Origin: Aricia agestis
Lineage: Eukaryota > Arthropoda > Insecta > Lepidoptera > Lycaenidae
Assembly: GCF_905147365.1 (NCBI RefSeq)
Contig: NC_056418.1
Coordinates: forward strand, 3,409,262 to 3,473,261
Direction: 5' to 3'
Length of the DNA stretch: 64,000 bases
Positions 53,860-63,892 of the stretch are shown here, piece by piece. Under the pieces are notes generated by a model, which saw nothing but the letters and a program-made list of their open reading frames with translations, was not told the DNA's origin and made no database searches. A program made the position numbers and the translations under genes. The stretch's first letter is position 1; every line of letters starts with the position of its first letter.

Positions 53860-54060
53860 AACTCAACACTGACGACGCGACAACATTTCCAGGTGGGGGA
53901 GGTTTGGTACAGGCCAGAGGCGAAGCCCCCCACACCATTTTGATATAAGCAACATTTACCTCCGACCCCCCCCCTCTCCTGCCCCCCCCCCCCCCCCCTC
54001 TATCCTCCCCATCCTATTCCCATCCCCCCTCCGATCCCGATTTTATTATAATAATATGTA
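53860..54060 (+). repeat. G/C-rich remnant with a long poly-C tract
   Basis: 'aacactgacgacgcgacaac', 'ccagaggcgaagccccccac' and a C run at 53974-53998; partly similar to 44620-44710. Confidence 0.55.
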
Positions 54061-54289
54061 TTTGTATAGATATTGTATTGAAGTGATTTATGAATTCTTG
54101 CAATTTTCAGGTGATTGCTCGTAAACCCGTGAGAAATTGATAATAATGTTTACATATTTGAAATGTGCTAATAAAGTTCTTTCTTTTGATGCCCCACACG
54201 ACATTGTCAGGAAAAATATTATTTTTTGTTCTTTACTTTCAGTCCCCTAGATGGTGCTACAGTCAATTTAACGTGATGTCATGTAGCCT

Positions 54290-54465
54290 ATAACCAGCGG
54301 ACAGTCAAGAGGCTTCTAGCGACACCTCATTTGTCCAAATGCGTTAAGTAGTTTTAAAGTTACGAGGGAACAGATGAACATTCATATCCACATACATACA
54401 TACATACATACAGGCCAAAATCATAACCCTCCTTTTTGCTTCGCCGTAGTCGGGTAAAAACTAAT
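54290..54465 (+). mobile_element. RTE-type tail
   Basis: (ACAT)n at 54392-54412, then 'ataaccctcctttttgcttc' and 'gccgtagtcgggtaaaaact', a common lepidopteran tail ending. Confidence 0.65.
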
Positions 54466-55137
54466 ACTAGATTTATATAACTTGTATTATAGTTGCCGAT
54501 GGTTAATAATTATAGTACAGTAACTAAGTAAGTAAAGTACTAAGAAAAGTTGGTTGAATAGAATGTTGGTTGAAAAAAATTAATAAAAGTATGCTGAATG
54601 GTAATTTATTTATACTAGCTAAAAGCCGAGCTTTGTGAGGGCTCGCGTCGTTTAAATTCTGCGTGGTAATAATCTTTAAGGCATTTTCTTTATATTTTAA
54701 TAGTAACCAAACCTTGATTGTCCGATGATAACACAATATGTACATAATATATAAAATTACAATGTTAAAACATAAATCAATAGGCGAGATAGCTTTTCCG
54801 TAAAGTGTACCACAAAATTGCTCAGGTTGTTGGATATACTAGGCCTCGCTTCATTCGCTCTGAATACACTAGATGTGGCATTTAACTTTTGTAGGATTTG
54901 TAAATTTTTTCGTCATAAAATCTATTGCTACATATTATGTCATTTCCGGGCACGCATTTTATCCAAATCGTTTCAGCGGCTTTAGTGTTGTAACTATTTT
55001 AAAGGACTATGAGAAGAAACGTCCCCACCAACCAACAGAGCAGAAACAGGTGTCATTCGAAAGATCTACTAGAATAGAGATTTTTTACTATGGCGACATC
55101 TGTCAAATACGTGGGGTTACAGAGCAATTCCATCAAA
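54466..55137. other. No gene; LINE-tail fragments
   Basis: 'actagctaaaagccgagctt' at 54615 and 'ccaaatcgtttcagcggctt' at 54963 are tail-like words. The 127-codon frame at 54873-55256 runs through them and into the CpG-rich block, so I do not call it. Confidence 0.45.
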
Positions 55138-55500
55138 CATGGCGCGGCGTCGTCATCGTGCCACGACACGATGCCGCCACCCTGACACGGTGCGACGCCG
55201 CACAGTATCCCGGTGACGCGAACGGTGCACCGCGCGCCCCTATTCAGGGTTCTTGAAACTTCAGAAAAATGGCGTTCCAAACTTAAACGAGACATGTGAA
55301 ATACCTATCAAACAAATTCGTGTAGTGGAAATATTGTCAGATTTCAATCAAACTAAATGGGCCACGGGGCGGCGCACTGTTCGTGGCACCGAAAGTCGGA
55401 ACACGCGTCACGTGTCACGGTGGCGGCGTCGTATCGTTTCACGGTGACGACTCAATGCCGCGCCGTGCCACGATACGACGCCGCCACTGCCTTAGGTTTT
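55138..55500. repeat. CpG-rich foldback remnants
   Basis: Two blocks (55138-55240 and 55365-55495) of 'cgtgccacgacacgatgccg'-type sequence in partly inverted arrangement, separated by AT-rich DNA. Composition matches 52112-52475; clear termini were not found. Confidence 0.55.
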
Positions 55501-55794
55501 AGATATTATATTGTTTTTATTTTATGGAACTTTTACACTAAGGAAATGCGTATGTAAAAGATAAAAAATCTTTTAGTGGAAGGGGGGACACGTCTGGACT
55601 CTAATGATTTTTTCCACTTTAAAACTTCATATTTCACAAGTGGATCTCTAAATCGAAAAATGACCTTTGAATACTCTGAATAATATTTTTAAAAACGTAC
55701 CCACCGACACCCCCCACGATGGGATGGATGCGGAAAAAAATCACCCCCGCTTGATGTGTATGGGTATCATAAAAAAAATTAAAGATTTTATATA

Positions 55795-55922
55795 TATATA
55801 TGCCGAATTACAGCTTTGTAGGCCTTATAGTCTCTGAGAAAAACCGCGGACAGACAGACAGACACACAGACGGACGGACAGACCGAAACTATAAGGGTTC
55901 CTTGAGGACTACGGAACCCTGT
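55795..55922 (+). mobile_element. Tail family M copy
   Basis: 'ttgtaggccttatagtctct', 'acagacagacagacacacag' and 'ggttccttgaggactacgga'. Confidence 0.68.
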
Positions 55923-56407
55923 TAAGCTTTTTGTTTGTAGAAAAAAGTGATTTTTTGTTCAAAAATAAACACTTTTTTTGGAGAAAAGTTTATTTTTTAA
56001 ATAAACCCAATTGATTTTGAAACTGACACAGGTACTTAAGACTTTTCTGGGTCTCAGTGAACAAATCGAGACGCATCCCATCACTGTTGAAGGGTGGGGA
56101 CGGGGTCCATACAAAATCCCGCATGGTCCTGTATAATTTGTTTTATCGGTAAAACAACTTTGTACTCTTTGTCTATGTTTTGTCTATGTTTCTCTCCATG
56201 GATCATCTCCAGGAATAGTGGCTGTGCTTTGTATCACTAAAATAAATGCTGAAATATCTTCCACTTTTTTATCATTTATCAAGTATGAGTAATGTGACAA
56301 AGCAATTGTACTGATAAACACTTGCAAATTGGATGAAAAATATATCTTAATTTTTACTTAAAACGGAAGTGTAATGTTATCGCAAGTTGTATGTGATATA
56401 ATATACA
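55923..56407. other. No gene seen
   Basis: AT-rich DNA. Confidence 0.4.
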
Positions 56408-56588
56408 GGTTTAACGGTATCCTCAAAACTATCCTAAAAAAATGCCGCCTTCATACCCACACAAATTGCCCGGATCGGCAAATTGTGTGGGTATGAAGAC
56501 AGTTTTTTTTAAGTTCCCAGCATTGTTCTCATACAAAAAGTTGTTCATTTTGACGGGCTCATTTGATGGTTTTAACGATAACGGTGTA
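56408..56588. repeat. Rearranged copy of the 31459 palindrome
   Basis: The right half ('cccagcattgttctcataca', 'gttcattttgacgggctcat') matches 31556-31612. The left half is replaced by an inverted copy of the loop-proximal segment: 'tcatacccacacaaattgcc' pairs with 'ggcaaattgtgtgggtatga'. Confidence 0.72.
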
Positions 56589-56859
56589 AAACCTAGCAAC
56601 CTGTATAAGTAGAGGTTACCTAATTCATATTGTGTAAATCTTTATATTTAACCAAAGAAAAAATCTCCAGCACGCACTAAGCACAATTCACTCTGCGACT
56701 CAATGTATACGAAAAATGGACGAAGCACTGACAGGGGGAAGGATTCTAACATAATCACAGATCTCCATTATTATTCAGACTAATTTCGCATTCGAATCCC
56801 TTGTCAACCATTAGCACTGACACTTTGTTTAGTTGGCCGCAACTCGCAAGTGGTCAGGT
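56589..56859. other. No gene seen; target site of a hAT element
   Basis: AT-rich DNA ending in GGTCAGGT (56852-56859), duplicated at 57975-57982. Confidence 0.5.
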
Positions 56860-57035
56860 CAGTGGCGTAGCTACTAAAGAGTCAAAGTGGGCCACGGGGC
56901 CCTCAAGCTTACAGATTTACAAATATTTGTAAATATTTTGTAGTTGTTAGTGAGATCGCAGACGGCACACTTTTTGTGTGCCGTCTGCGATCTCCCATAA
57001 TTTTTAGGTATCATTCAGATAAAAAGACTGTAAGT

Positions 57036-57327
57036 CCATTAAAGATGTAAAAGAAACTGAAGTTCCGTGCCACTAAAATTTTACATTTATGTGTCTAAAC
57101 ACACCGTGCCGAATTTCCGCGGCGGAAGTTCGGCATGATTACGTTAGCAACGTCAAACGCATACAATATAACGCGACGTTATTTTGGGCATGGTGTGTCA
57201 TCAGTAATTTAAAATACATTTTAGGCGGAATCATGCCGAATCCCCACCGCGGATCTTCGGCATGGTGTGTTTGGACACTTAATGCTAAATTTTAGTGGCA
57301 CGGAACTTTTTACATCTTTAATGGAAA
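57036..57327. mobile_element. MITE nested in the hAT element
   Basis: 'tccattaaagatgtaaaa' and 'ttttacatctttaatgga' are outer inverses; 'gttccgtgccactaaaattt' mirrors 'aaattttagtggcacggaac'. Its centre is a Harbinger-like MITE. Confidence 0.78.
57091..57281. mobile_element. Harbinger-like MITE nested in the previous MITE
   Basis: 'gtgtctaaacacaccgtgcc' mirrors 'ggcatggtgtgtttggacac'; followed by TTA on the right. Same family as 60704-60927. Confidence 0.72.
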
Positions 57328-57388
57328 CCCACATAAAACTTAGGTCTTGCCAGTTGCGTCGGTACTTTGTTGGTGGGGCTAGGTTAGG

Positions 57389-57675
57389 TCCATAAAGTTA
57401 ACATACCTAGCGGAATTGCGAAACAAAGGCCAGAGCAAGAGAGATGTTACTATCAGCAACACTGCGTGGTGAAAAGAGACGTGTGATACATGACAGAAGC
57501 ACTCCTTTTTTGACGTCCAGTCGGCACGAGCCGCATGTTGACGATTTAATCTCATAGAAGTCATGTTCAATCATGCTTGTGTAAGTGTATACGTACACAT
57601 ATTTTTCATACAGATGAAAACCAATTTCGGTTTCGTTTGACATTTCGAGATTGTTGCTCTATTCCGCAAGGTATA
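57389..57675. mobile_element. Intact copy of the MITE split at 19685/22909
   Basis: 'ccataaagttaacataccta' at the left; 'tattccgcaaggta' at the right mirrors 'tacctagcggaat'. The middle has 'gagacgtgtgatacatgaca' and 'ccaatttcggtttcgtttga'. Confidence 0.68.
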
Positions 57676-57689
57676 TTTAAAAATAAAAA

Positions 57690-57780
57690 ATAAAATAAAG
57701 TAAAAATCATTTATTTTCAGACCATTGATCCATAGTGTTAGTAACAATTTGACTTAAAAACTATGTACACTTATATAATT
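57690..57780 (-). mobile_element. LINE 3' end fragment
   Basis: 'atcatttattttcagaccat' and 'gatccatagtgttagtaaca' match the 3' end of the LINE at 28441 ('ccatttatttcagatcacaa', 'atccatagtgttagtagaaa'). Confidence 0.65.
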
Positions 57781-57982
57781 CACAATTTAATAAATAAAAT
57801 TATAAAAATTAAGTCTATTTATTTTATGGTTAGGCCCTACTTTTTTACCCCGGGGTCATAAAACGCTTCTGTTCGAAACCCACACAATAATATTATATAC
57901 GTCTCGCCAGTTGCGTACCTACCTGGTCGGGGCCCTACTTTTTGCCCCGGAGTCCTCGGCTAGACACGCCACTGGGTCAGGT

Positions 57983-58463
57983 AGGACGGTGGGACGGTGG
58001 GATTGTGGGGTATTAATCCCGTGGGCCTGTAGTTAACAACTGGTCGAGTTCTTGCGGTACTCCCTACTCAATTTGGGCGACTGATAAGGAGTGTTGCACA
58101 CGGGCGTTATTAACTAAGTATGTTGTAAACTAACATGTTAAACTTCAAATAACTGGGTCACAATTTAATGATTGCCATGAAGACCAGATAACTGAGTCAC
58201 TACACGAAAGTGAGCACAGAAAACGCAAGCTATAATAAATAAATATGATCTTATAATCGCTTACGAATTCCCGACGGTTTCTGGTTCTATTTTCCTTTAC
58301 ATCGGTGGATATAAGGAAGAATATTATATTGTTGTCTGTTTTAGCGTCTTTATCTTCGCAATTCTTTCACGCTAGAGTAAGTTAGAGCACGTAAAAGAAG
58401 TTTTGTTGGCCAATTGACATCATTTTTGTCAATAGTCTGACATGACGTGTGCAACATGCAGGT
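57983..58463. other. No gene seen
   Basis: 'ggtgggacggtgggattgtg' near 57987 is a small G-rich run; the rest is AT-rich. Confidence 0.4.
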
Positions 58464-58632
58464 TTTAGGGTCAATTCAGACCGCAACGCGCGTAGATGCA
58501 TTTCTAAATTAGTATGGATTTGACAGATTCGCAAGACGTCTCACGCTGACGACATCTGTCAAATCCATACAAATTTAGATCGCGTCGCGTCGCGCCTCGC
58601 CTCGTCACGTTGCGGTCTGAATTGACCCTAAA
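58464..58632. mobile_element. MITE with 'tttagggtcaattcag' ends
   Basis: 'agggtcaattcagaccgcaa' and 'ttgcggtctgaattgaccct' are perfect inverses. 'atggatttgacagat' and 'atctgtcaaatccat' are inner inverses. TA at both borders is possible. The right arm has 'cgcgtcgcgtcgcgcctcgc'. Confidence 0.8.
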
Positions 58633-58651
58633 GTCGTATTATTTACTGTAT

Positions 58652-58858
58652 GTACTATCGTAGAAAATGATTCCTAGGCAGATGGCGGACCTAGGAATCA
58701 TTTTCTACGATAGTACATTGGACATTGGACACAGACAAGTAATTTGGTCGCGCTAAGTCAAACCCAACCGAAAGATCACAGCTAACATTGAATTGGCATG
58801 ATCCGACAAAATGACGTTGGTCTGTAAACTGCCTAGGAATCAATTTCCTCGATGGTAC
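58652..58858. mobile_element. Relative of the 357 MITE with an extra inverted end
   Basis: Outer ends 'gattcctaggcagatggcgg' and 'actgcctaggaatcaatttc'. In addition, 58652-58678 is repeated in exact reverse complement at 58690-58716, a 27-bp perfect hairpin absent from the copy at 357-510. Confidence 0.78.
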
Positions 58859-59489
58859 AAGTAGCGTCTAATTAAGTCTATGGTCTAGACTACCTGCGCT
58901 AGATGTGGCCTACAACTTTTCGTTTACCTTTGCGTAAAATTCCCTATTATTATATGATGACTACAGACATCTATCAACTAATTTATCTTAACTCATAAAG
59001 TGAAGTTATTAAAACCTCAAAACACCAGAAACATAAAAACAACGCCCCTGTAAGTTAATATTTCGTTGTCACCGACCTGTCTCGTGAAGGTAAGGTCCTA
59101 TTATTATAATAACACTTTTAATCTTGCCCTGGCATGAAAAATTACTCTTTTAATATCTTGGCCATTATGTAGAAAATACATAATGTTTTATTATTGTCTC
59201 AGGGGCAAACCTTTTGTTTCGTGAAAAATATAACTCACGTTTTTTAGAAGCTAGAAAAATGTACCATGGGAGGTCCCGAGCGTATTTATGAATACGAAAA
59301 TAATTTAATTAATGTTGCTTCATATTGTGTGAAGAATGTGACTCGCTTTTATTTATTACTTCGCAGCCTTAAATTATTACGTGTATCATCAAGTAGGTGT
59401 GCCACAATCACTACATATATCATATATACTGTGGAATAACATTGCATTCATCTTCCATAATTGTGGGCGTACATTAGGTGCTGAAATAA
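58859..59489. other. No gene seen
   Basis: AT-rich DNA. Confidence 0.4.
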
Positions 59490-59705
59490 AGCTATGATTT
59501 ACCAGATATCGTCAGATTTGGAGCCGATGGGTTTGGGAGCATCCACTGTACTTCCCGACATTCTTAACAATCTGGGCATTTTTCAGATGATGGTTGTCAC
59601 CTATCAAAATGTCCATCGTCAGATAGACAGCGTCACTCAAAACCCCATCCGGTACTGGCCGCTCCAACAGATAACATACATTATGAAACCTATCTCAAAA
59701 TAAGT
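59490..59705. other. Coding-like island, strand uncertain
   Basis: Less AT-rich than its flanks. The plus strand has an ATG frame (59494-59703) with SSDLEPMGLGASTVLPDILN. The minus strand has a frame with ERPVPDGVLSDAVYLTMDIL and GDNHHLKNAQIVKNVGKY. Both have balanced residue use; neither is recognised. Could be a decayed transposon or a host exon. Confidence 0.25.
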
Positions 59706-59736
59706 TGCCAATAGACAAGTTAATCGCGCACGCCCT

Positions 59737-59965
59737 TATATATAAAACTCAAAGGTGACTGACTGACATGGTTATCTATCAACGCACAGCCCAAACCACT
59801 GGACCGATCGGGCTGATATTTGGCATGCAGTTAGATGTTATGACGTAGGCATCCGCTAAGAAAAGATTTTGATAAATTCCAACCCCAAGGGATTAAAATA
59901 GGGGATGAAAGTTTGTATATAATAATACTTCTTAACGCGAGCGAAGCTGCGGGCAAAAGCTCGTA
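59737..59965 (-). mobile_element. Tail family 2 copy
   Basis: 'aaaactcaaaggtgactgac' to 'aacgcgagcgaagctgcggg' and 'aaaagctcgtata'. Confidence 0.87.
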
Positions 59966-60381
59966 TAAAATAAAGTCCGCCCACACGCGCGATTTGGCAA
60001 CTATATAGCGGCGCGGCTACACTGTCATTTACATACAATTGCACAAAATCTTAAAAACTACAACAAGGATTTTGATATGCGTTTTTAATAAATAATTGCA
60101 ATAAATACATGGACAATATTATTTAACGTAATATACGAGTATATAGCAAAACAATTGTCAGGTCAGAATTCTCTTCGTAAAATTTTAATAACTTTAAGCC
60201 AACATGGAAAATATTAAAACGGTGGTTAAAAAAATGCTTGAAAAGTGAACTCTTAAAATATTGCATACGTATCAGATTTCATTCACATTTCGCTGTTATT
60301 CGCATATCATGAAAAGTTATTGACAAGTAAAATGGATACAGGGACAATAAAAAATGAAAAAATAATACTTTAAATGCCCAT
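59966..60381. other. No gene seen
   Basis: A short GC-rich patch at about 59974-60020, otherwise AT-rich. Confidence 0.4.
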
Positions 60382-60560
60382 ACACAGCTCCATTGCACTA
60401 AAATTCGTTCATAGCGCGAGAATCGTAGATTTTTCATGGATAAAAATAGACATAATATACCAAATTTCAATACAATGGATTGAGCGGTTTGGGCGTAAAA
60501 ATGTAACAGACAGACACAGAGATATTTAGGCAGATAAACACACTTTCGCATATTTTATAA
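60382..60560 (+). mobile_element. Tail family 1, diverged
   Basis: 'cattgcactaaaattcgttc', 'gagcggtttgggcgtaaaaa' and 'acacactttcgcatatttta'. Confidence 0.72.
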
Positions 60561-60703
60561 CATATTTTGCATTATTGCAACCTCGTAAAGCTTTTAGATG
60601 CAGGACGTTTGCTAATTCAAAGCGTGTTTTTTTTGTGTTGAACAAAGTTGACTTTTGAGAATCGACGCGTCAAATTCAGTAAGGTAATGTAAGCTGACCC
60701 TTA

Positions 60704-60927
60704 GTGTCTAAACACACTAGGCCGAAGTTACGCGGCGGAAATTCCGCATGATTACGTCCGCAATGTCAAACGCATACAAAATACGAACGGAACGCGACGG
60801 AATAGTGTGTCATCGGTAATTTAAAATCACAGAAATGGATCTAGTCCATTTCTGTGTTTAAAATACATTGCGGGCGTAATGATGCGGAATTTCCGCCACG
60901 TAACTTCGGCCTAGTGTGTTTAGACAC
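60704..60927. mobile_element. Young Harbinger-like MITE
   Basis: TTA at 60701-60703 and 60928-60930, the 3-bp target duplication of PIF/Harbinger elements. The inverted ends start GTGTCTAAACACACTAGGCC and agree over about 46 bases with one mismatch. The centre carries a small perfect hairpin, 'cacagaaatgga-tctag-tccatttctgtg' (60828-60856), absent from the relatives at 57091 and 7500. Confidence 0.85.
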
Positions 60928-60930
60928 TTA

Positions 60931-61968
60931 ATCACGAATTTCCCTTATAAAATGGCACTTGTATAATTTTAGCGCTGCTAACTAATAAAGAGAAACGATT
61001 AACAGAAAACTAGGGCAAAAAGCTGGGTATAACAAAAATTGATAGCAATTGTTAAATAGTAGTCATATAATTGTCATAATGTTTTCCGCGTGTGAAAATG
61101 TAAATGCACATTTAACATTGTTAGCTCAGCATTTCAAAATGGCGTATTTAATGAGCAATAAAACCCGTGGTTTCAAAATTGGAACAACATTTTAATAAGT
61201 TTGTTTTCATTTACATATTTTATTGTTAAATAAGTGTAATGATGGCAATAAGAACATAACGCGTTTGTTTATGAAAACAAACTGGTTTAATTAAACTGGC
61301 AGTAACTAACACGGTTGAAATTAACTGAGCTAAAATTAATGTGATGTTTGTTTGGTATGGCGGATTCTCGATAATTTGAGTTAAATCTACATTATTAACG
61401 AAATCATTGAATGTGACGACGAAAATTTAGCAAGGCAAGGCTGATAAATCAATAGTGCATAAGGCTCGATTAACATGCGTCCGCGCGAACGAGCTGTTAC
61501 ATCCCTAGTTAGTTAGCACATTCCGTTTACTTAGCATTTCTATATTCTTCGATATTTTTCCGTTTGCGTTGCAGTTTTCGTTTAGTATTCATTCTACTTC
61601 AATGTATCGTGCAGTTAGATTCTGGAAGCCGGGCAAGTAACGTGTGGGAAGTCGTAGCTTAAAGTGTAACTAATTATAATTTTGGGTAAATAAATTAGTT
61701 GGGGTGAACTTTTGTTTTTTTTTAAAAACTGACACAGAGGGTGCTGCTAAACAGAGCGGCTTAGCCGCTATACTGCGAGATCACAAGCAAAGCAGTTTTT
61801 GTGTTTCCATTTTTTTCTGATTCATTTTGTTGCGGGTTCGAGACAATTTTGTCATATCTGGGGCCTCCTAAGATTATATCAAAGGGTTTTCATGGTCGGT
61901 CAAGACCACTGACGATCTTAACTTACCGGAGTGTAGGATTGTGAGAATCCTACTTTAGTTAGGTTAGG
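60931..61968. other. No gene seen
   Basis: About 1 kb of AT-rich DNA; 61850-61950 is slightly GC-richer, without a usable frame. Confidence 0.4.
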
Positions 61969-61985
61969 TTAGATTTAGTAATATA

Positions 61986-62362
61986 TATATTATATATATA
62001 TATATACTCCCCACACCGGTTTCGGTGACGGTGGCCGGTTTCATTGAAACCAGACCAGCTACGCAGGAGTAATTTTATAGTGCCCAAGTGTGTGCGCAGT
62101 CCACAAGAGCACTCCCTATTCCTTTACTCTCATAACCCAGTGGGACGGAAGACCGACACGACTGGCGAGAGATCAGGCGCAGGACCGACTTTTTACATGC
62201 CCATCCGACGCATGGATCATCTTACTTGTCAGACAATCAGGTGATCAGCCTGCATTGTCCTAACCAAACTTGGAAATAACATGTTTCCAACGCGGGATTC
62301 GAACCCACGACCTCCGGAGTCGAGAGCGACGCTCTAACCACTAGACCACGGAGGCGTTTTTT
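61986..62362 (-). mobile_element. SINE-B, full length, with a 17-bp target duplication
   Basis: TTAGATTTAGTAATATA stands at 61969-61985 and 62363-62379. Minus-strand order: tRNA-like head (reverse of 'gattcgaacccacgacctcc' and 'accactagaccacggaggcg'), body, 'cggtttcggtgacggtggcc'. The tail is (TA)n, where the other copies have (TTA)n. Confidence 0.92.
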
Positions 62363-62382
62363 TTAGATTTAGTAATATAAAT

Positions 62383-62703
62383 ACTAGATGTCCCGGCAAA
62401 CGTTTCTTTGCCATATAAAGTATTTTGCCCGTATTATTTTATTGAAGTGACTAAATAAGTATGTCACCATGGCAACGTCCATCGCTATCCCGTCGCACAA
62501 ACAATGGTCGCCGTCAGTCTCGACTTGTAATAATTTACAATTATTTATTCAACAAATGCTAAGTGCATATCAATATAAAAAGTACCCAGTAGCCGATTCT
62601 CGGACCCACTGAATATGCATATAAAATTTGGTTAAAATCAGTAAAGCCGTTTCGGAGGAGTACGCGGCCTAACATTGTGACACGAGAATTTGATATATAA
62701 GAT
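62383..62703 (+). mobile_element. Tail family 3, complete
   Basis: 'actagatgtcccggcaaacg' to 'gagaatttgatatataagat'; starts 3 bases behind the SINE-B target duplication. Confidence 0.86.
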
Positions 62704-62704
62704 A

Positions 62705-62966
62705 ATGCCATAGATTTAGTTATAAGTTGTAACTGTTTATCATGTGAATACACTGGTGATAGATCCGATTGCGTTTCCATTACCCAACACCTTTTGGTAT
62801 CATCCACCATCCTCTCCGATACTGCGAGTCGCGGAGTTCCAGAAGTATTAGGCCAATGCCCGTTAAAAAATCTCATGGTATGATTTGTTCCAACCCACAA
62901 TCCATGACAAATTGTTATGCAAATTGCTTGTATACGGCCAGTTCTAACTGATTTTATCGACAGCAC
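62705..62966 (-). other. Coding-like island of unknown identity
   Basis: A minus-strand frame of about 85 codons reads RTGRIQAICITICHGLWVGT, TMRFFNGHWPNTSGTPRLAV and ETQSDLSPVYSHDKQ, with varied, non-repetitive residue use and normal Trp/Cys/His content. It runs into the family 3 tail, so the frame's C-terminal part is repeat. No motif recognised; the upstream end is not defined by a convincing splice site. Fragment of an unknown mobile element or a host exon. Confidence 0.3.
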
Positions 62967-63057
62967 GTCGATTGGTATGGCAGGATAGCATTAATATATT
63001 AAACTTTTTGATCCTGTAATCTAGATGATATTTGATTTCTGATAAAAATAACAATTA

Positions 63058-63197
63058 TAAGGGCCTGTTTTAACACTTTCTGACAAAGTGCCTACCTAAT
63101 AGGCTATTCACAACTTTTTTGACATAATATTCTCCATGCTTTATCTGTCAAGTTAATTGGTGGATAGCCTTATCAGAAAGTGGTGAAACAGGCCCTA
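63058..63197. mobile_element. MITE with 'agggcctgttt' ends
   Basis: 'agggcctgttttaacacttt' mirrors 'aaagtggtgaaacaggccct'; 'ctattcacaac' and related words lie inside. 'ttata'-like sequence on both sides may be the target. Fragment of the same family near 36575. Confidence 0.72.
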
Positions 63198-63429
63198 GTT
63201 ATATCGCCATATCATAACTATCTCAATTTGATTAATCCAAAAAGAATTGTTTTATGTACATGCTTTACGATTCTGATCTTCAATTATTTAGCAGTGGATG
63301 GCATCGGGCTTATAATGATTAAGATCAGCTGTCATTATGCATAGGCCAGTGGCGTAAAGAGTGGCTCTTGGCTTAAAGAACGTGGGTTTGATTCTACTTA
63401 TTTAATTCTACTAATCTAATTTCGGTCAG

Positions 63430-63540
63430 AACGATGGAGGCATCAGTTCTACTGGGTTATGAGAGTAGAAAGAGAGTGCAAACACTATAAAATCGCTCCT
63501 GAGTAGCTGGTCTGGTTTCCAGCTACTGTCACCGAAATCC
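63430..63540 (+). mobile_element. SINE-B 3' fragment
   Basis: 'tactgggttatgagagtaga', 'tcctgagtagctggtctggt' and 'gtcaccgaaatccg', then cut by SINE-A. Confidence 0.7.
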
Positions 63541-63541
63541 G

Positions 63542-63849
63542 TTTTTTAAATGAAATAAGGGGGCAAACGAGCAAACGGGTCACCTGATGGAAAGCAACTT
63601 CCGTCGCCCATGGACACTCGCAGCATCGGAAGAGCTGCAGGTGCCGGCCTTTTAAGAGGGAATAGGGTAACGGGGGAGGGTAATAGGGTAGAGATGGGAA
63701 GGGAAAGGAATAGGGGAGGGTAGGGAAAGGAATAGGGTAGGGGATTGGGCCTCCGGTAAACTCACTCACTCACTCGGCGAAACACAGCGCAAGCGCTGTT
63801 TCACGCCAGTTTTCTGTGAGAACGTGGTCGAAGCATGGCTCTCCCACGT
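63542..63849 (-). mobile_element. SINE-A with a deleted head segment
   Basis: Short poly-T at 63542-63547; complete up to 'gagaacgtggt', then directly 'cgaagcatggctctcccacg', so about 30 bases of the head (the CCGG/CGAG part) are missing. Confidence 0.86.
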
Positions 63850-63892
63850 CGTATGGGAGGCTATTCACAAGAAAAGCGCTTTTGTACCTACT

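Larger units (their letters stand above)
56860..57974. mobile_element. hAT-like element with an exact 8-bp target duplication
   Basis: GGTCAGGT on both sides; ends CAGTGGCGTAGCTAC and (reverse) CAGTGGCGTGTCTAGCC. Subterminal 'gggccacggggccctc' and 'ggggccctactttttgcccc'. The 1.1 kb interior is other MITEs and a LINE tail (57036-57327, 57389-57675, 57690-57780), with no transposase. Confidence 0.85.

Noticed and set aside
54873..55256. 127-codon plus-strand frame
   Set aside because: It crosses a LINE-tail fragment and the CpG-rich foldback block; the residue pattern follows the repeats.
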